The notes beneath the pieces are model-generated. The model was given only the letters and a program-made list of their open reading frames with translations. It had not been told where the DNA came from and did not search any database. A stretch of DNA of 64,000 nt, taken from positions 5,380,934 through 5,444,933 of the forward strand of contig OX377201.1 of assembly GCA_947396885.1 (NCBI GenBank), given 5' to 3'. The DNA comes from Heligmosomoides polygyrus polygyrus. Its lineage: Eukaryota > Nematoda > Chromadorea > Rhabditida > Heligmosomidae. A program made the translations under genes and the position numbers. Below are positions 1 through 11,281 of this stretch, one piece after another (the first letter of the stretch is position 1; every line of letters starts with the position of its first letter).

Positions 1-1084
1 CTTACACGGGAAGTAGTTGGCCCCTAATTGCTGGACCGTGTGTGTAATTAATCTGAATAGCGCCATACTCCCTATGAAGCAGTGGATGTCAGTATCATTA
101 ATTGCATCCACCTCAGATGCAACTCTTGCCTAATACGCCTGTAGTTAGCTTTTCTGCAGTATAGCGACTTTCTTATTCCTCTATCCGTCACTTTCTATTA
201 GTTCTCTGAGTTATATCAAAATTCGTTAGAGAGCTTAGCTAAGGCTTAACCATATACCGAACGGACGAATTCGGAATTAAATCAGAATTCAAGTTCAGAT
301 TCTATATTAGGATTCATATTAGGAGGAAAGATAAAAGGTCGTATTCATGAAAGGGTGGGAGTGGGAGATAAGCGATATCATAGCGACATCATATGTCGCC
401 TCTCCCTCCTGCCTCCCTCTCTCGCTTCGGTCGCTTCCCTTGGGAAGCCGGGAAGATCCCGGGAACGTTCATGATTACGGCTACAGAACTAAAGCATTGA
501 CACTTGAGACACTTTGAAATTGAGAAGAGAATATTGAAATAACAGAAAGCTTTGCTAAGAACTGGCGATCACACAGAGCTGGCAGAAGCAAGGTATTAGC
601 GAAGTTTCATTAATTTAGGAAAAAAATACATCTACTAAGTAACAAGTAAATAAAAGAAACCAAAAACATTGGATGAAAATATATAGGCAGCAGCAAAAAA
701 TGGTAATACAATTTTACAAACTGCAAGATAACAGGGTTACTAGGCTGGTCCAAATGGATCGCACCGAAACTTATGCTGCTATTCAGAACTTTGCAAGCAT
801 TGAATTAGAATTTTTGGCAGTAGAATACGGTAGAATTTTCCAGAAGCTCCCGTTAGAAGGGTATAAAAACATTCGCACTTTAATGGCACTTCAATGCCAC
901 GCAGAGTTCAACCCCGATGAAAACGAGTTCAACGTCTTGCGGCTGCTCACAAAAGTGAGTGTGGGTGTGTGAGCTTTTGCTTCTGCTTTCACGCAGGAGG
1001 AGCTCTCTCCACTGCTCACTACTACTAGTGCTTTTGAGGAAAATTTATCGAACGAATGAGTAAACGAACTCATTCGCTCATCAA
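1..1084. other. Unassigned 5' stretch, possible exon at 673-972
   Basis: No recognisable gene. A 99-codon open frame on the plus strand (673-972) begins with ATG. It runs into a good splice-donor-like sequence (AAAAGTGAGTG, about 951-961), so it could be an exon. The translation matches no family I recognise and lacks strong compositional signals. Positions about 1030-1084 begin the AT-rich sequence that continues as the ATTCGAA-type array. Confidence 0.3.
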
Positions 1085-1310
1085 TATTTTCGAATGATCG
1101 AAAATCGAGTAAGCTCCATTTTCAGTTTATACGAGTATTCGCATTGTCTGAAATTTTGTTCGAATAAAGTTCTGTGCTTAAAGATTTGAGGTTTATTCGA
1201 TATTCGAACATATTGCTTGATTTTCGAATAAAGTTGGAATATTCGATTTTCGAATGATATTCGAATATTCCAAAATTTAGAAATGTCGAATATTCGACTA
1301 TTCGAATATA
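1085..1310. repeat. ATTCGAA-rich degenerate array
   Basis: The stretch is dominated by TTCGAAT/ATATTCGAA variants and is locally palindromic. It resembles the arrays at 14283-14445, 17529-17712, 58661-58830 and 59838-60075. A mariner is inserted at a TA inside it, at 1309-1310. Confidence 0.6.
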
Positions 1311-2245
1311 TTAGGGGGGGGGGCAAAAGTAATGAGACACCCCACGCCGTGTCCATATATCTCGTGGCTGGAGTCTGGATTCGTACTTGTTGTATTTGTA
1401 TGTTTGTATGCTACTTACTGAAGCCCATCTGAAAAGTTACCACTTCCGCTCTTTCCAGAAGCATGCCAAAAACCCCAGCCTGTCTCATGCCGAAACCCCA
1501 GTCTGTCTCATGCCGAAACCCCAGTCTGACGAGTCGACCTGTGTCGTGCAAATCTCGCCCAATTCCCAACCCCGAGCAGCCTGGACTCAATAGTCACACA
1601 AGATGAGAAGTACGCCTTCTACCTTAACCCTGCCAAGCAGCGAGTCTGGGTGAGGCCTGGTGAATTGTTATCGACCTTCATTCGGCGAGATGTTCACGGC
1701 GAGAAGCATCTTTGGAGCTTTTGGGTCTGCGCTCATGGATCGGTTTACCGGAGGCTGTTTCCCAAGAGCACCGCGATGAACTCCAAGGCCATGGTGAACG
1801 AAATAGAGGAGATGGGCGGGCGACTCGCTCTTATTCATTCGCAGCGCTTCAAGAAGGTTCTCCTCTTCGACAACGCCGCACCCCATCAGGAACAAGTAGC
1901 CACGGATAAGCTTGGCCAGCTGGGCTACGTTCACATGCCTCACCCACCGTATTTGATGGACATCTCTCCATGCAACTACCACTACTACTTGAGCCTATAG
2001 GACTTCCTAGTCGGAAGGGACACAAAAACCCAAGCAGTCCTTGACAACCATATCGAGCAGTTGATCAACACCAGGCTCGAGCAGTTCTAGAAGGATGGGA
2101 TCAGGAAGTTGGCTGAGCGATGGCAGCAAGGTCCTTGCCCTTAATGGCAAATACATTCCTCAGCATCGTTGAGTTGTAATTGAGTTATAAGGAGATAAAG
2201 ATTTTTTTCATTTTGTCTCATTACTTTTGCCCCCCCCCCCCCTAA
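1311..2245 (+). mobile_element. Internally deleted mariner with poly-G/poly-C termini, copy 1
   Basis: The ends are inverted repeats reading TTAGGGG...CAAAAGTAATGAGAC and its complement, flanked by TA (1309-1310 and 2246-2247). The element is 935 bp, shorter than a usual ~1.3-kb mariner. It retains the catalytic half of a DD34D transposase, but the N-terminal DNA-binding region is absent. It also carries a local tandem duplication of about 24 bp near 1487-1530. The copy at 42515-43421 has the same overall layout. Confidence 0.85.
1590..2143 (+). pseudogene. Mariner transposase fragment (catalytic half)
   Basis: The reading frame encodes TQDEKY (first catalytic Asp), VCAHGSVYRRLFPKST, FDNAAPH (second Asp) and HPPYLMDISPCNYHYY. 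The third catalytic position is Asn where active DD34D mariners have Asp. In-frame stops follow at 1998-2000 and about 2089, and the alignable C terminus (RKLAERWQQG) continues to about 2143. No HTH region precedes it. The relation to mariner transposases is clear from motif order and the 34-residue spacing. The copy cannot encode an active enzyme. Confidence 0.8.
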
Positions 2246-2334
2246 TAGTCGTTCGATCACTGCTACTGTGTTAGCGCTAGTAGGTCGTTCATTTCACTTG
2301 AGCTGCACCATGCATTTTTCTTTTCCTCGATATA

Positions 2335-3610
2335 CAGGACTTCTCAAAAAAAATGTATACAGTGTTTGAATGGTGATAATTTTGTTAACAGCAAAGCTAC
2401 TAAAGAAGTGAACGCTCATATGAAAGCTTCAGAAAATTGAGATTTTCTGACAAATGAGTGGTGTGGAATGCGCCATGAAGTCATTGGAGATTTTGCAATT
2501 TACACTCGATTCATTGTGTTTCGTATGAATAGTTGTTACAATTTTTTTCACAAATTTTCAATTGATTTGTGCTTATTTTAAGGTTCAAAACTTAAAAACA
2601 CACTACGGCTTGCAGAAATGCAGGGTATCCTTAAAAATACAGGTAGTATTTGAAACGTCCCATCAATGATGGTAGTGAAGCATTTGAAAGTGTTCGAGAC
2701 TCATATGAAAGCACAGGATAGCAAAAACTCTGAGACCCGTAAGCAGCCAAGATCGCGCCATGCACCCGCCTTGCACTTCAGACTCGATTGTTTGTACATG
2801 CGCTGAATGCTTATTACAAACTTGTTACTACTTGGCCACATTATCCTGTGCTGTGTTTTTTAAAGTTTTTTTTGACACCCTGTAGCTGTAATTATGCCAA
2901 CTAACCTCTCCATTCTGCCTGAGTATTGTTTCATCAGTCCACGGAATCCATCTTGGAAAATGGGGCTCCTACTTATATTTAAAAAAACAATAAACTCGTA
3001 ATCAATAAACTCGCACGTCATATGCCTTTCTCCTAATTTTCAAGATCTAAACCTTGAAGGAAGGTTAATCACAGGTTAATCTGTTTAGGTAGTGTTTAGG
3101 TACTACAAGATTGTAGCAAGCATTCCGCCCATGCACAATCAATCGAGTCTGAAATGCAAAGCTTTAGGTGGGGGCATGGCGCAACCTTAACTACTTACTT
3201 GCTTAAGAGTTTTCGGTATTCTGTGCTTTCATTTGAGTCTAAAACGTCTTCAAAATCTTCATTAGCAGCAACGTTAGAACCTTCCAAACAGTACCTGCAT
3301 TTTTTAGGATGTCCTGCATTTTTCGCAAGCCGTATTGTGTTTTTAAGGGTTTTTTTAAGTTTTGCAGTTAAAAAAAAACACTAATCAATCAAAACGGCTA
3401 CTTTGTGAAAAAATTACAACAAGTATTCAAGCGAAACACAATCAATCGAGTGTAAAACGCAAAATTTTAGATGAGTGCATGGCGCATTCTCATATGTCAG
3501 AAAATTTCTATTTTCTTAAGTATTCATATGTATTTCAACTTTTTCAGTAGCTTCACTGTAAACAAAGTTATCACCATTCAAACAGTGTATACATATTTTG
3601 AGACACCCTG
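2335..3610. mobile_element. 1.28-kb fold-back DNA element, copy 1
   Basis: The termini CAGGacttctcaaaaa and ttttgagacaccCTG are inverted and flanked by TA (2333-2334, 3611-3612). Nearly the whole element is two long inverted arms. For example, the CGCCATG and CACTCGATTCATTGTG blocks near 2470-2525 recur inverted near 3440-3485, and the GACTCGATTG blocks near 2770-2850 recur inverted near 3105-3180. No transposase frame is present. It is related to 34023-35272, with a relic at 55395-55500. It is probably a non-autonomous Tc1/mariner-type element, judging by the TA target and CAGGGTGT end. Confidence 0.75.
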
Positions 3611-3612
3611 TA

Positions 3613-4605
3613 TAGTAGAGGAGGCGATTTGAAAGCGTATTTGGTCTATGTACGTAATGGCTGTGGCCAGGCAAGCTAGCGCATTTCCGTTCTCAGACAA
3701 TTTACCGACCACGGAGGAGACTTGGGTGGCTTTGACTGAACCTGAAAACTTCATTTGAGAGAGTCGGCACCTTTTTGGGCCTCTTTCGACTGCCGTTCCT
3801 TCAGAAACAACAGAATTAAGAATCATTTCTAGGCATAATTATAGCTTCAATACAATGATAATCTTCAAACCATAAAAGAGAAAAACGGAGCATAAAGATC
3901 CCATTCACAGCTATGAAGGAAATTTTATACACTATTAACAGGGGACGATCTCCAGCGATAAAAGTGTAGAGCCCACAAGAAGCACCACTCTCGTATTCGG
4001 CCATCTGTTCGCTGCATTATATTGATGGAAAAAATAATGAATCCTGCATAATGAAACCAAACAGCGAAATCCACACCCAATAAACATTTGCTATGCGTAC
4101 GCAAAGCATCGAGCTCAACAAATGCAGCAGTTTCTCTCTAAACTGAATCCAAACACACACAACAAGGAGTGGAGAAAGACAAGGTGAAGCTAAGGCTACA
4201 ACCAACTTTCTCGTTCGGTATAACTCGCGTAGTTTCTGCACAGGACCACAAAAGCCATTACAAATGAAAATTGGGGGCTGAAGTGTTGGCAACTTAGAGA
4301 ATTTATTTCAAAATTTTCAAAATTCTTATAGAAATTCGAAATCTGTTGGGAACCAAAAACTGAAGTCTTTGAGGCAATACGGCCTCTTGTAGTGGCTTCA
4401 TAGCAGCATCTCGTCAACAGCTTACGACGCAGTTTATGGTTTTTTCTTAAAATAAGGAAATTTCTTTAAACAAGTGTATACTAAACGGATTATCCTTTAA
4501 AATTGTATCCTTAAAAAATTTATATAAAATGCTCAAAATTTTAGCGCTTATGCGGGAGGATTACTTCAAAAGGGCAATAAAAAAGGTCATCCTCGACATC
4601 TGCTT
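3613..4605. other. Unassigned stretch
   Basis: No gene, RNA or repeat was recognised with confidence. Several short open frames occur on both strands without family features. Confidence 0.3.
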
Positions 4606-5281
4606 CGATATCCACGTCCATCTGCCCCCATGCCATCTTCCGCAGGATGGGTACGTCGTCCCCTCTGTTCTCTCTTCCGAGATCCGACACGCCATCTCGT
4701 CGGGAAGAACCGTACAGCACCCGGTCCCGACAGGCTGAACACCTGAGGAACCACACCGCCAGCGCTCATCAACACCCTGGCCTGGCTCTTCACACGCCAC
4801 CTGTCGGAGTGCAAGGTTCCATCTCTGTGGAAGACCAGCAAGACCGTCTTGCTGTACAAGAAGGGAGACGTGCCCGACATTGGCAACTATCGCCCGATCT
4901 GCCTGCTGTCCGTAGTCTACAAGCTGTTCAGTCGAGTTATCCTGAATAGGATTAGCAGAACGCTGGACGAAGGACAGCCATGCGAGCAAGCAGGATTTCG
5001 GAGAGGATTCAGCACGATCGACCACATACACACCATTACGAAGCTCATCGAAGTGTCGCGGGAGTACAAGCTGCCGCTGTGCCTTACGCTCATCGACCTG
5101 AAGAAGGCATTCGACTGAAGCAGTCGTCGAAGCCCTGCTCACTCAGGGCGTTCCTGCTTAGTACATCAGAGTCCTTCGAGAGCTGTACAGTGGATTCACG
5201 ACCAAGATCTCTCCATTCTACAACGACGTCGTCATTGACGTGAAGAGAGGGGTTCGGCAAGGGAGTACCATATCCCCGAAA
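4606..5281 (+). pseudogene. RTE-type LINE reverse transcriptase, N-terminal and palm fragment
   Basis: Three consecutive frames together carry RTE reverse-transcriptase motifs. These are PSVLSSEIRHAI (linker before the RT), YKKGDVPDIGNYRPICLLS (motif 1), GFRRGFSTIDHIHT, LIDLKKAFD (motif A with the catalytic Asp, ending near 5118), then after a shift LYSGFTTKISPFY and VKRGVRQGSTISP (motif B). Frameshifts and a stop break the frame. The rest of the palm resumes at 5936 after a 650-bp interruption. It is a dead fragment of the RTE subfamily also seen at 22018, 39166 and 55950. Confidence 0.8.
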
Positions 5282-5900
5282 GAAACGGAACAAACGGTTA
5301 TCGAAGCCCTGCTCACTCACAGCGCTCCGATCAAGCACATTTTAAAAAATACGAGAGTATAGTGAATGACATGGGACCAATTTCTCGTATAGAATGCTGT
5401 TATTTCAACTGGAAAAGATCTCACGCTCTGACTACGACGACGTAAGCAACGTGAATTACTTTCTCACAGGAACACAATATTCACACGCTGAGAAAGGGAA
5501 TCACATCCTGGAAGCCAAACAGGAGCAAAAACAACGAGAATGGAATTATTTGAAAAAGAGGCTTCTTGTATAAGCTGCTTGTGATATGTGGGAAGTTACA
5601 GCGACATTGGAGCGTAAAAGAAAGATAAATTGCCGTCGCTCGATTCATATTAGGGAAATAATAATATACTGGCCTAATTTCAAATCAGCAAATAATCAAA
5701 ATTAACTGCTTAAGAAAGTTTTGTGAAATTTAGACGACGAAGACGCTATGTGAAACCGCTTAACCTCGGAAAGATGCACAAACATGTACTCCCACATTAC
5801 AGACTACCTTTCGCTAAGGAAACCTTCATAACCAGCTTAGGTAGAACACGAACAACTTAGTACATCACAACAAGGGTCAACCACATTTATATATATATAT

Positions 5901-5931
<31 letters not shown>

Positions 5932-5935
5932 TTTC
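5282..5935. other. Insertion interrupting the RTE copy, with (TTTA)n
   Basis: This stretch separates RT motif B (ending about 5281) from motif C (FADD, from 5936). It holds no recognisable coding sequence and ends in a (TA)n/(TTTA)n microsatellite at about 5887-5934, directly against the FADD codons. A duplicated piece of the RTE (GTTATCGAAGCCCTGCTCAC) occurs near 5296. Confidence 0.5.
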
Positions 5936-6590
5936 GCTTCGCTGACGACATCGTGCCCATAGCACCGAGCATCAGCCAGAAGCGAATGCTGACCGACTTC
6001 GATCGTGCACGTGGGAACGTTGGACTGCAGCTGAATCTTAAGAAGACGATGTTCATGAGGAACGGACAAGTTTCTGATGACCCATTCTCGCTCAACGGAG
6101 CGAACGTCTCCGAATGCTCCGGCTATGTGTATCTGGGACGCGAAGTCAACATGGCCAACGCCCTAGCGCCAGAGCTGAGTAGGAGGAAACGAGCGGCTTG
6201 GGGAGCTTTCAAGAGCGTCGAAGAAGTCGCGAAAAAGACGAAGAGCGTCCGACTCCGTGCCCACCTATTCGACTCCACTGTTCTTCCTGCCCTAACATAC
6301 GCCTCAGAGACCTGGGCTATACGAAAGCAGGATGAACACGCGATCAGCGTCGCGCAGCGTGGAATCGAGAGGACGATGCTCGGAGTGACACGACTCACGC
6401 AAGTGAGAGAAGGCCTCCGGAGTTCCAAGCTTCGCCGACGTTCGAAGATCAGAGACGCATTACGTGGCCGGCCCACCTAATTTTCGACAACATGACCCAC
6501 GCTGTCGCGTGGGTCATGTTGTCGAAAATTAGGTGGGCCGGCCACGTAATGCGCTTCGCAGACACCTTCGTGTCCCTCGAGCGTGGAGGG
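5936..6590 (+). pseudogene. RTE-type LINE, FADD motif and C-terminal region
   Basis: The frame opens with FADDIVPIA (RT motif C), then LQLNLKKTMFM (motif D), SGYVYLGREVNMAN and LTYASETWAIRKQDEH. This order is typical of the RTE C-terminal region in strongylid genomes. The frame stops at 6480 because of a 47-bp inverted duplication (6456-6553). Downstream RTE-derived sequence (CTTCGCAGACACC, TTCGTGTCCCTCGAGCG) continues to about 6590 with a deletion relative to the copies at 22018 and 55950. Confidence 0.8.
6456..6553. repeat. 47-bp perfect inverted repeat with 4-bp spacer
   Basis: Arms 6456-6502 and 6507-6553 are exact reverse complements around TGTC. The right arm has the sense order found in sister RTE copies (...AAATTAGGTGGGCCGGCC...). 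The left arm is therefore the inverted duplicate, and it creates the stop codon at 6478-6480. Confidence 0.9.
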
Positions 6591-6605
6591 AGTTTTTATT
6601 AGTAT

Positions 6606-7882
6606 TAGGTTGTCCGGAAAGATCTCAGCGTTTTGAGTGCTTCACTTTGAACTACCATAACTTTCTCAAATCTTATCATATCTAGTTAAGATAAGCACCG
6701 TTTGAACCAGCACACCTTTGCCAACGGGTCACCACACCACTCGACTTATTCTATCAGCGAAAAAATTGGGCGGTCGAGATTCGACGAAATCCGCGAAAGC
6801 TGCTTTGGCTTGGTCTTGATTGGTGAAGGTTTTACCAGAGAGAAAGTTCTGAAAGTGTTTGAAAAGATGGTGTTCAGTTGGTGAGAGATCTTTAGAATGC
6901 GGCGGGTGAGACAGAACCTCAGCCCTTAATTCGATCAATTTTCGCATGGTGACTTGTGGAACGTGTGGGAGGGCGTTACCGTGCAAAAGAATCGGGCCTC
7001 TTCTGTTGGCCAATGCTGGGTGAAGTTGACGCAATTTTCGGTGCATTTCGTTGATTTCCTTACAGCAGGACTCTGCTGTGATCGTTTGGACTGGTGCCAA
7101 AAAGTTGTAATGGATCACACCAGCCGCCGACCGCCACACAGTGACCATCACCTTTCTTTAGTGGAGGTTCGCCTTCGGAAAACGCCTAGGGGGTTGATCG
7201 GCGTCCACCCATCGTCTGGAACGTTTCATGTTATCATACAGAGTCCACTTTTTACCACAAACGATGATTCTATCCAAAAACCGGTCAGTTTTGTTGCGTA
7301 ACAGTAGAGAAGAACAAGTCTCGAAACGTGACGATTTTTGCCGCTCACTCAACTCGTGGAGCACCCATTTTCCGAGCTTTTCACCTTCCCAACGCGTTCA
7401 AAGCATCCGCAACTGCAGTTTTACTGACGTCTAGCTCTTCTGCGAACTACTTGAGATGGTTCAGCTTCCACCAATTCCTTCAACTCGTCGTCCAGGATTG
7501 CTCTAGGTCGACCGCTAGGGAGGTCATCTTCGAGGCTGAAATCTCCGGTCCGAAATTCACTGAACCACTGGGGCACAGTGCTCTCTCCAACTCTATTAGG
7601 CCCCCACACTTGCTTGATTTGTCGAGCTGTCTCGGCTGTGGATAGTCCCGATTCGAAGTCAGAATAAAACATCGTTTGGAATTGCTCCTTCGACATACTT
7701 CAATAAGCCCTTCAAGAAGAGAAATATAAAACAATGTTGAAAGGCAAATTCTTTATTGAGATATAGCGAAAATTTTTGTACAGAAAGTAGCATTAATGTG
7801 CAATGGAAGATGGATTTTTACTTAATATTAGACGATTGAAAAATAGTAACACAAAACGCTGAGGAATTTCCGGACAATCTAT
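6606..7882 (-). mobile_element. Mariner, complete with TIRs (family M1), minus-coding
   Basis: Terminal inverted repeats start TTAGGTTGTCCGGAAA and end with the mutated complement. They are flanked by TA (6604-6605, 7883-7884). The length of 1277 bp is normal for mariner. The transposase lies on the minus strand and is frameshifted. A second family member, coding on the plus strand, lies at 8340-9686. Confidence 0.88.
6729..7696 (-). pseudogene. Mariner transposase, frameshifted (M1)
   Basis: The start is MSKEQFQTMFYSDFESGLS at 7696, followed by the HTH region (TARQIKQVWGPN...VPQWFSEFRTGDFSL). The frame is lost after the DDELKELVEAEP linker. It resumes at 7364-7158 (FLDRIIVCGKKWTLYDN; the first catalytic Asp position reads G in VCGKKW) and again at 7151-6729. 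The second catalytic position is Gly (HGNALPH) and the third is Glu (SPTEHHLF), with 34 residues between. All three catalytic positions are altered or doubtful and the frame is broken, so it is inactive. Confidence 0.85.
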
Positions 7883-7884
7883 TA

Positions 7885-8339
7885 ACAGAATGAGTTCCAA
7901 GTAGGATTATCTGTCTCTTCATGCTTTTGAGCATCTACTTATAACCAAGAGGTGAGATATAATAGGTTCTGACTGCGAATACGAAAAAGAGACAGGCGAC
8001 AGGAGACCTGCATCTCCATTATCGCCCTTGCTAACAAGATATTCATACAGTAGGCTTATGTGTCGTGACTGCTCCACTCTCGTTTTTGTAAAATGTAAAG
8101 TGGCACAGAACAAAAACACGATCGCTATGGCGTCAAGAGTGCTAACCTCATCAACCTTTCCGACCAGAATGCAGGAACACAGCGAAGATTAGGGGGAAAG
8201 CTAACAGCAGGACGCTTCACAACATACATAAGTGGCTGACCCAATCGTGGAAATGCTAAAGCTCAGGCATCGATAGGCATCTAGCATCGCATGATGCCAA
8301 TGAAATAATAAGTTCAGATGAGTGAGCTTTACTCGGGGA
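7885..8339. other. Spacer between two mariners
   Basis: No gene or repeat recognised. Confidence 0.3.
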
Positions 8340-8390
8340 TTAGGTTGTACGGAAAGTTCTCAGCGTTTTGCGTTACCATTTCTCATTCCA

Positions 8391-8636
8391 ATTCAAATCA
8401 GTTTCTTTAAGCCTCAGTTGGCTGGTATCGAGGTTGTAAGTTGTCACGACGATGTTTTGTTGCGATCAAAACTTCTAGTGCCAGGTGGGACTCGAACCCG
8501 CACCTCCCTCTAACCGGGGGGAGTGCTCTACGCCATTACACCACCGGCGCCGTTTGATCGAACGCAACAAAACATCGTTATGACAGCTCACAACCTCGAT
8601 ATCAGCCACTTGAGGCTTAATGAAACTGATTTGAAT
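8391..8636 (-). repeat. SINE-D: palindromic tRNA-related insert
   Basis: The ends ATTCAAATCAG and CTGATTTGAAT are reverse complements. Arms of about 75 bp (8391-8468, 8556-8636) surround a tRNA-like centre read on the minus strand. That centre has an A-box-like TGGTGTAATGG, a perfect B box GGTTCGAGTCC and a 5-bp T stem. The predicted anticodon loop is oversized in this copy, so it is not a functional tRNA. Related copies lie at 13404-13816 and 56249-56475. Confidence 0.7.
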
Positions 8637-8687
8637 CACTTATGTCTCAACGTTTTATATTTCTGTTCTTGAAGGGGTTATTGAAGA

Positions 8688-9580
8688 ATGTCGAAGGAGC
8701 AATTCCGAACGATATTTTATTTTAACTTCTAATTGGGACTATCCACAACCGAGACAGCTCGACAAATCAAACAACTGTGGGGGCCTAATAGTGTTAGAGA
8801 AAGCACTGTGCGCCAGTGGTTCAGTGAATTTCGGACCGGAGATTTCAGCCTCAAAGATGTCCCCGTAGCGGTAGACCTAGAGCAATCCTGGACGACGAGT
8901 TGAAGGAATTGGTGGAAGCTGAATCGCCCCAAACAGTTCGCGGGATCGCAGAAGAGCCAGACGTCAGTGAAATTGCTGTTGCGGATGCTTTGAAACGCCT
9001 TGGGAAGGTGAAAAGACGCAGCAAAACTGACCTGCTTTGGATCGAATTATCACTTGTGATGAAAAGTGGATTCTGTTCGACGACGGACACGTTCGGACAG
9101 TGGCTGGACGCCGACCAACCCCCTAGGCATTTTCCGAAGGCGAACCTCCACCAAAGAAGGTGACGGTCACTGTGTGGTGGTCGGCGACTGGTGTGATCCA
9201 TCACAACTTTTTGGCACCAGGCCCAACTATCTATTTCCTACTGTAAGGAGATCGACAAAATGCACCGAAAACTGCGTCAACTTCAGTCAGCATTGGTCAA
9301 CAGAAAAGGCCCGATTCTTTTGCACGATAACTTTGATTCTGTTTCACAAAACACTATTTCAAAATTGAACAAATTGAGGTTGAAGTTCTGCTTCACCCGT
9401 CATGTTCTCCAGACCTCTCACCAACCGACTACCACCTTTTCAAACACTTTCAGAGCTCTCGGTGGTAAAACCTTCACCAATCATAACCAAGCCAAAACAG
9501 CTTTCGTGGATTTTGCCGAATCTCGAGCACTATTTTTCGCTGATGGAATAGGTCGACTGGCGACCTGTTGGCAAAGGTGT
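8688..9580 (+). pseudogene. Mariner transposase, heavily broken (M1)
   Basis: It begins MSKEQFRTIF at 8688 and shows the HTH region (TARQIKQLWGPN, VRQWFSEFRTGDFSL), then many stops and frameshifts. Later segments are recognisable as IITCDEKWILFD (first catalytic Asp), HHNFLAPG, SPDLSPTDYHLFKHF (third Asp kept), KTAFVDFAES and FFADGI. It is older or faster decaying than its neighbour at 6729-7696. Confidence 0.8.
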
Positions 9581-9688
9581 GCTGGTTCAAGCGGTGCTTA
9601 TCTTGACTAGATATGATAAGATTTGAGAAAGTTATGGTAGTTCAAAGTGAAGCACTCAAAATGCGGGAACTTTCCGGACAACCTAATA

Positions 9689-10119
9689 GTAGACGGCATA
9701 TCCTGTACAAGGAGCATGACCTCTGGTAACGTTATAATATCTGGCAAAGTGTTGTGTGTTTTACACAGCAAGCTTAGTAGTGTCATACCCATGTCATAGG
9801 CTCTTGCAGTGACATGGCTTAAGTTTTATATTGAAGTGCTCGTCGTTTCGTTCTCATTACCTGGGGTGAGATTCACCAACCGCTTACCGGTCGGTAACAG
9901 TATATCGGTTATCGTATCCGTATAGCTGCATATCTGTATCTCTCTGTATCACTCGTAGGCCGATATGGTGAAACCGCCGTCAGATGATACCGGCGGTATC
10001 GTTGAGGAATCTTGCCCCTGGAGGCAGGATTGGTATAGCAGCGTTTCGAGGTAATTCTAAGGTTACAAGGTCTAGAATGAAGAACTCAGAATGAAGAACG
10101 GCGTCAAAAAATCTGGTTT
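9689..10119. other. Unassigned stretch
   Basis: No gene or family recognised. It is moderately GC-rich around 9960-10030, with short CGGCGGTAT-type direct repeats. Confidence 0.3.
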
Positions 10120-10280
10120 AGGATGCAACACGCGTACTAGTTCTACGAGATTTCGTGAACATCTGAATGCGTTTTTGATCTATACAGAGACATATGGTAG
10201 CCAGCCGATGTACAAGCCAGTATTTTATCCCTTCCAGTCGAGTTTATTGGCAATTCACCGAGGGATGGAAGGCGTTTCTT
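10120..10280 (-). repeat. SINE-A, diverged partial copy
   Basis: Reverse-strand blocks match the SINE-A body (CCAGCCGATGTACAAG, TTCACCGAGGGATGGAAGGC), with numerous substitutions and no head. Confidence 0.5.
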
Positions 10281-10308
10281 GTTATTTCTTAAATACTGTT
10301 TACAATAT

Positions 10309-10600
10309 GGGCGCGTAGAGCACAGTCGGAGGAGGCGCCGGCTGTCGCCTGCACCGATACCAGGTTCCTAGTTCGGATTTCCCGTCCAGGCCAACCAAGC
10401 CTTCCATCCCTCCGGGGGCGGTGAATTGGTACCAGACGTGTCTGGGAAGGATAAAGCGCTGACCTGTACATCAGCTGGCCACCGCAAGTCATTGTATGGC
10501 CAAATACGCATTCAACTCGCCTCCACGACATCCCGTAGAAGTAGAATGCGTGGCGCGTCTCAAACGGATTGAATAACTCCGTCCTTTATCCTTATCCTTA
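10309..10600 (+). repeat. SINE-A, near full length (type description)
   Basis: This family has a tRNA-related 5' head starting GGGCGCGTGTAGCGCAGTC, with an A-box-like TAGCGCAGTCGG and a B-box-like GGTTCGGATTTCC. A ~200-bp body follows (CCAGGCCAACCAAGCCTTCC, AAGGATAAAGCGCTGAC, CATCCCGTAGAAGTAGAATG). The 3' end consists of TTTATCC repeats. It has no coding capacity and would depend on LINE machinery. This copy has a few substitutions in the boxes. It is followed by an (AAAT)n microsatellite at 10631-10667. Confidence 0.85.
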
Positions 10601-10629
10601 TTTACGCGAGACTTTCGTCTACGTCTTGC

Positions 10630-10664
<35 letters not shown>

Positions 10665-10984
10665 ATAGAAAGTTTCGCAGAAAATTTAAACAGCAGCTAG
10701 CCTCTTTATGGCTGATTCATGGCAGATTGAATCGTTTCCCACCTTGTAGACTTGTATTGCATTCTTTAGATGTCCACTTGATCACTGGTGGGCTGGGCTC
10801 AGATCCGAGTCTGCTACAAGCCTGACTGAGTTTTTGGCGTGTTCACCTTTTTCAGAGTCTGAAAACTTCGAACGTAAGCAGAGTCTATTACGTCAAACAC
10901 CGCCACGAACCTTCCGGCTGTTTTTTAGAAGTTGCCGAAGTAGTAACACTGGTTCGCCCATCAGATTGCGACCTTACGTCTTTG

Positions 10985-11095
10985 TGTGAGCCAAATACAT
11001 ACGGATTCAAATTGCCTCATTTCGCAGAAGTAGAATGCGTGGCGCACCCGCAGAAGGATGGGCTAGTGTCAACATCCATCCCTTATCCGCTAATT
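10985..11095 (+). repeat. SINE-A, 3' fragment
   Basis: It matches the 3' third of the family (AAATACATACGGATTCAAAT, AGAAGTAGAATGCGTGGCGC) and ends near CCCTTATCC. Confidence 0.6.
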
Positions 11096-11273
11096 GTTAG
11101 CCCTGACTTCATCAAGAGACGGCTGTTGTTTCCGGACACTCCGCCGCCTAACTGCCGTCATAAAGCGCTGAAGGCGATCTGAAGTGTGATGGCTACGACC
11201 AGGTCATCTCGCACCTGGGATGTCCGCCCGCACACATTGACCCTCCCGCCTGGCCTGACCGACTTATTTTCCG

Positions 11274-11281
11274 TATAAATA
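11274..11281 (+). promoter_or_regulatory. TATA box upstream of the RRM gene
   Basis: TATAAATA is followed about 30 bp later by CATCAGTTCG (about 11305-11314), a plausible initiator. The spacing suits a focused polymerase II promoter for the gene at 11496. Confidence 0.55.

Larger units (their letters stand above)
8340..9686 (+). mobile_element. Mariner of family M1, plus-coding, with nested insert
   Basis: The TIRs (TTAGGTTGTACGGAAAG and CTTTCCGGACAACCTAA) mark the ends, and TA follows the right end at 9687-9688. The left flank reads GA. Near the left TIR a 246-bp palindromic tRNA-related insert (8391-8636) replaces about 85 bp present in the sister copy at 6606-7882. The remainder is co-linear with that copy in the opposite orientation. 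Confidence 0.85.

Noticed and set aside
8456..8556. Possible functional tRNA gene
   Set aside because: A and B boxes and T arm are good, but the anticodon loop is oversized and the module is embedded in a palindromic repeat present several times. It is SINE-derived.
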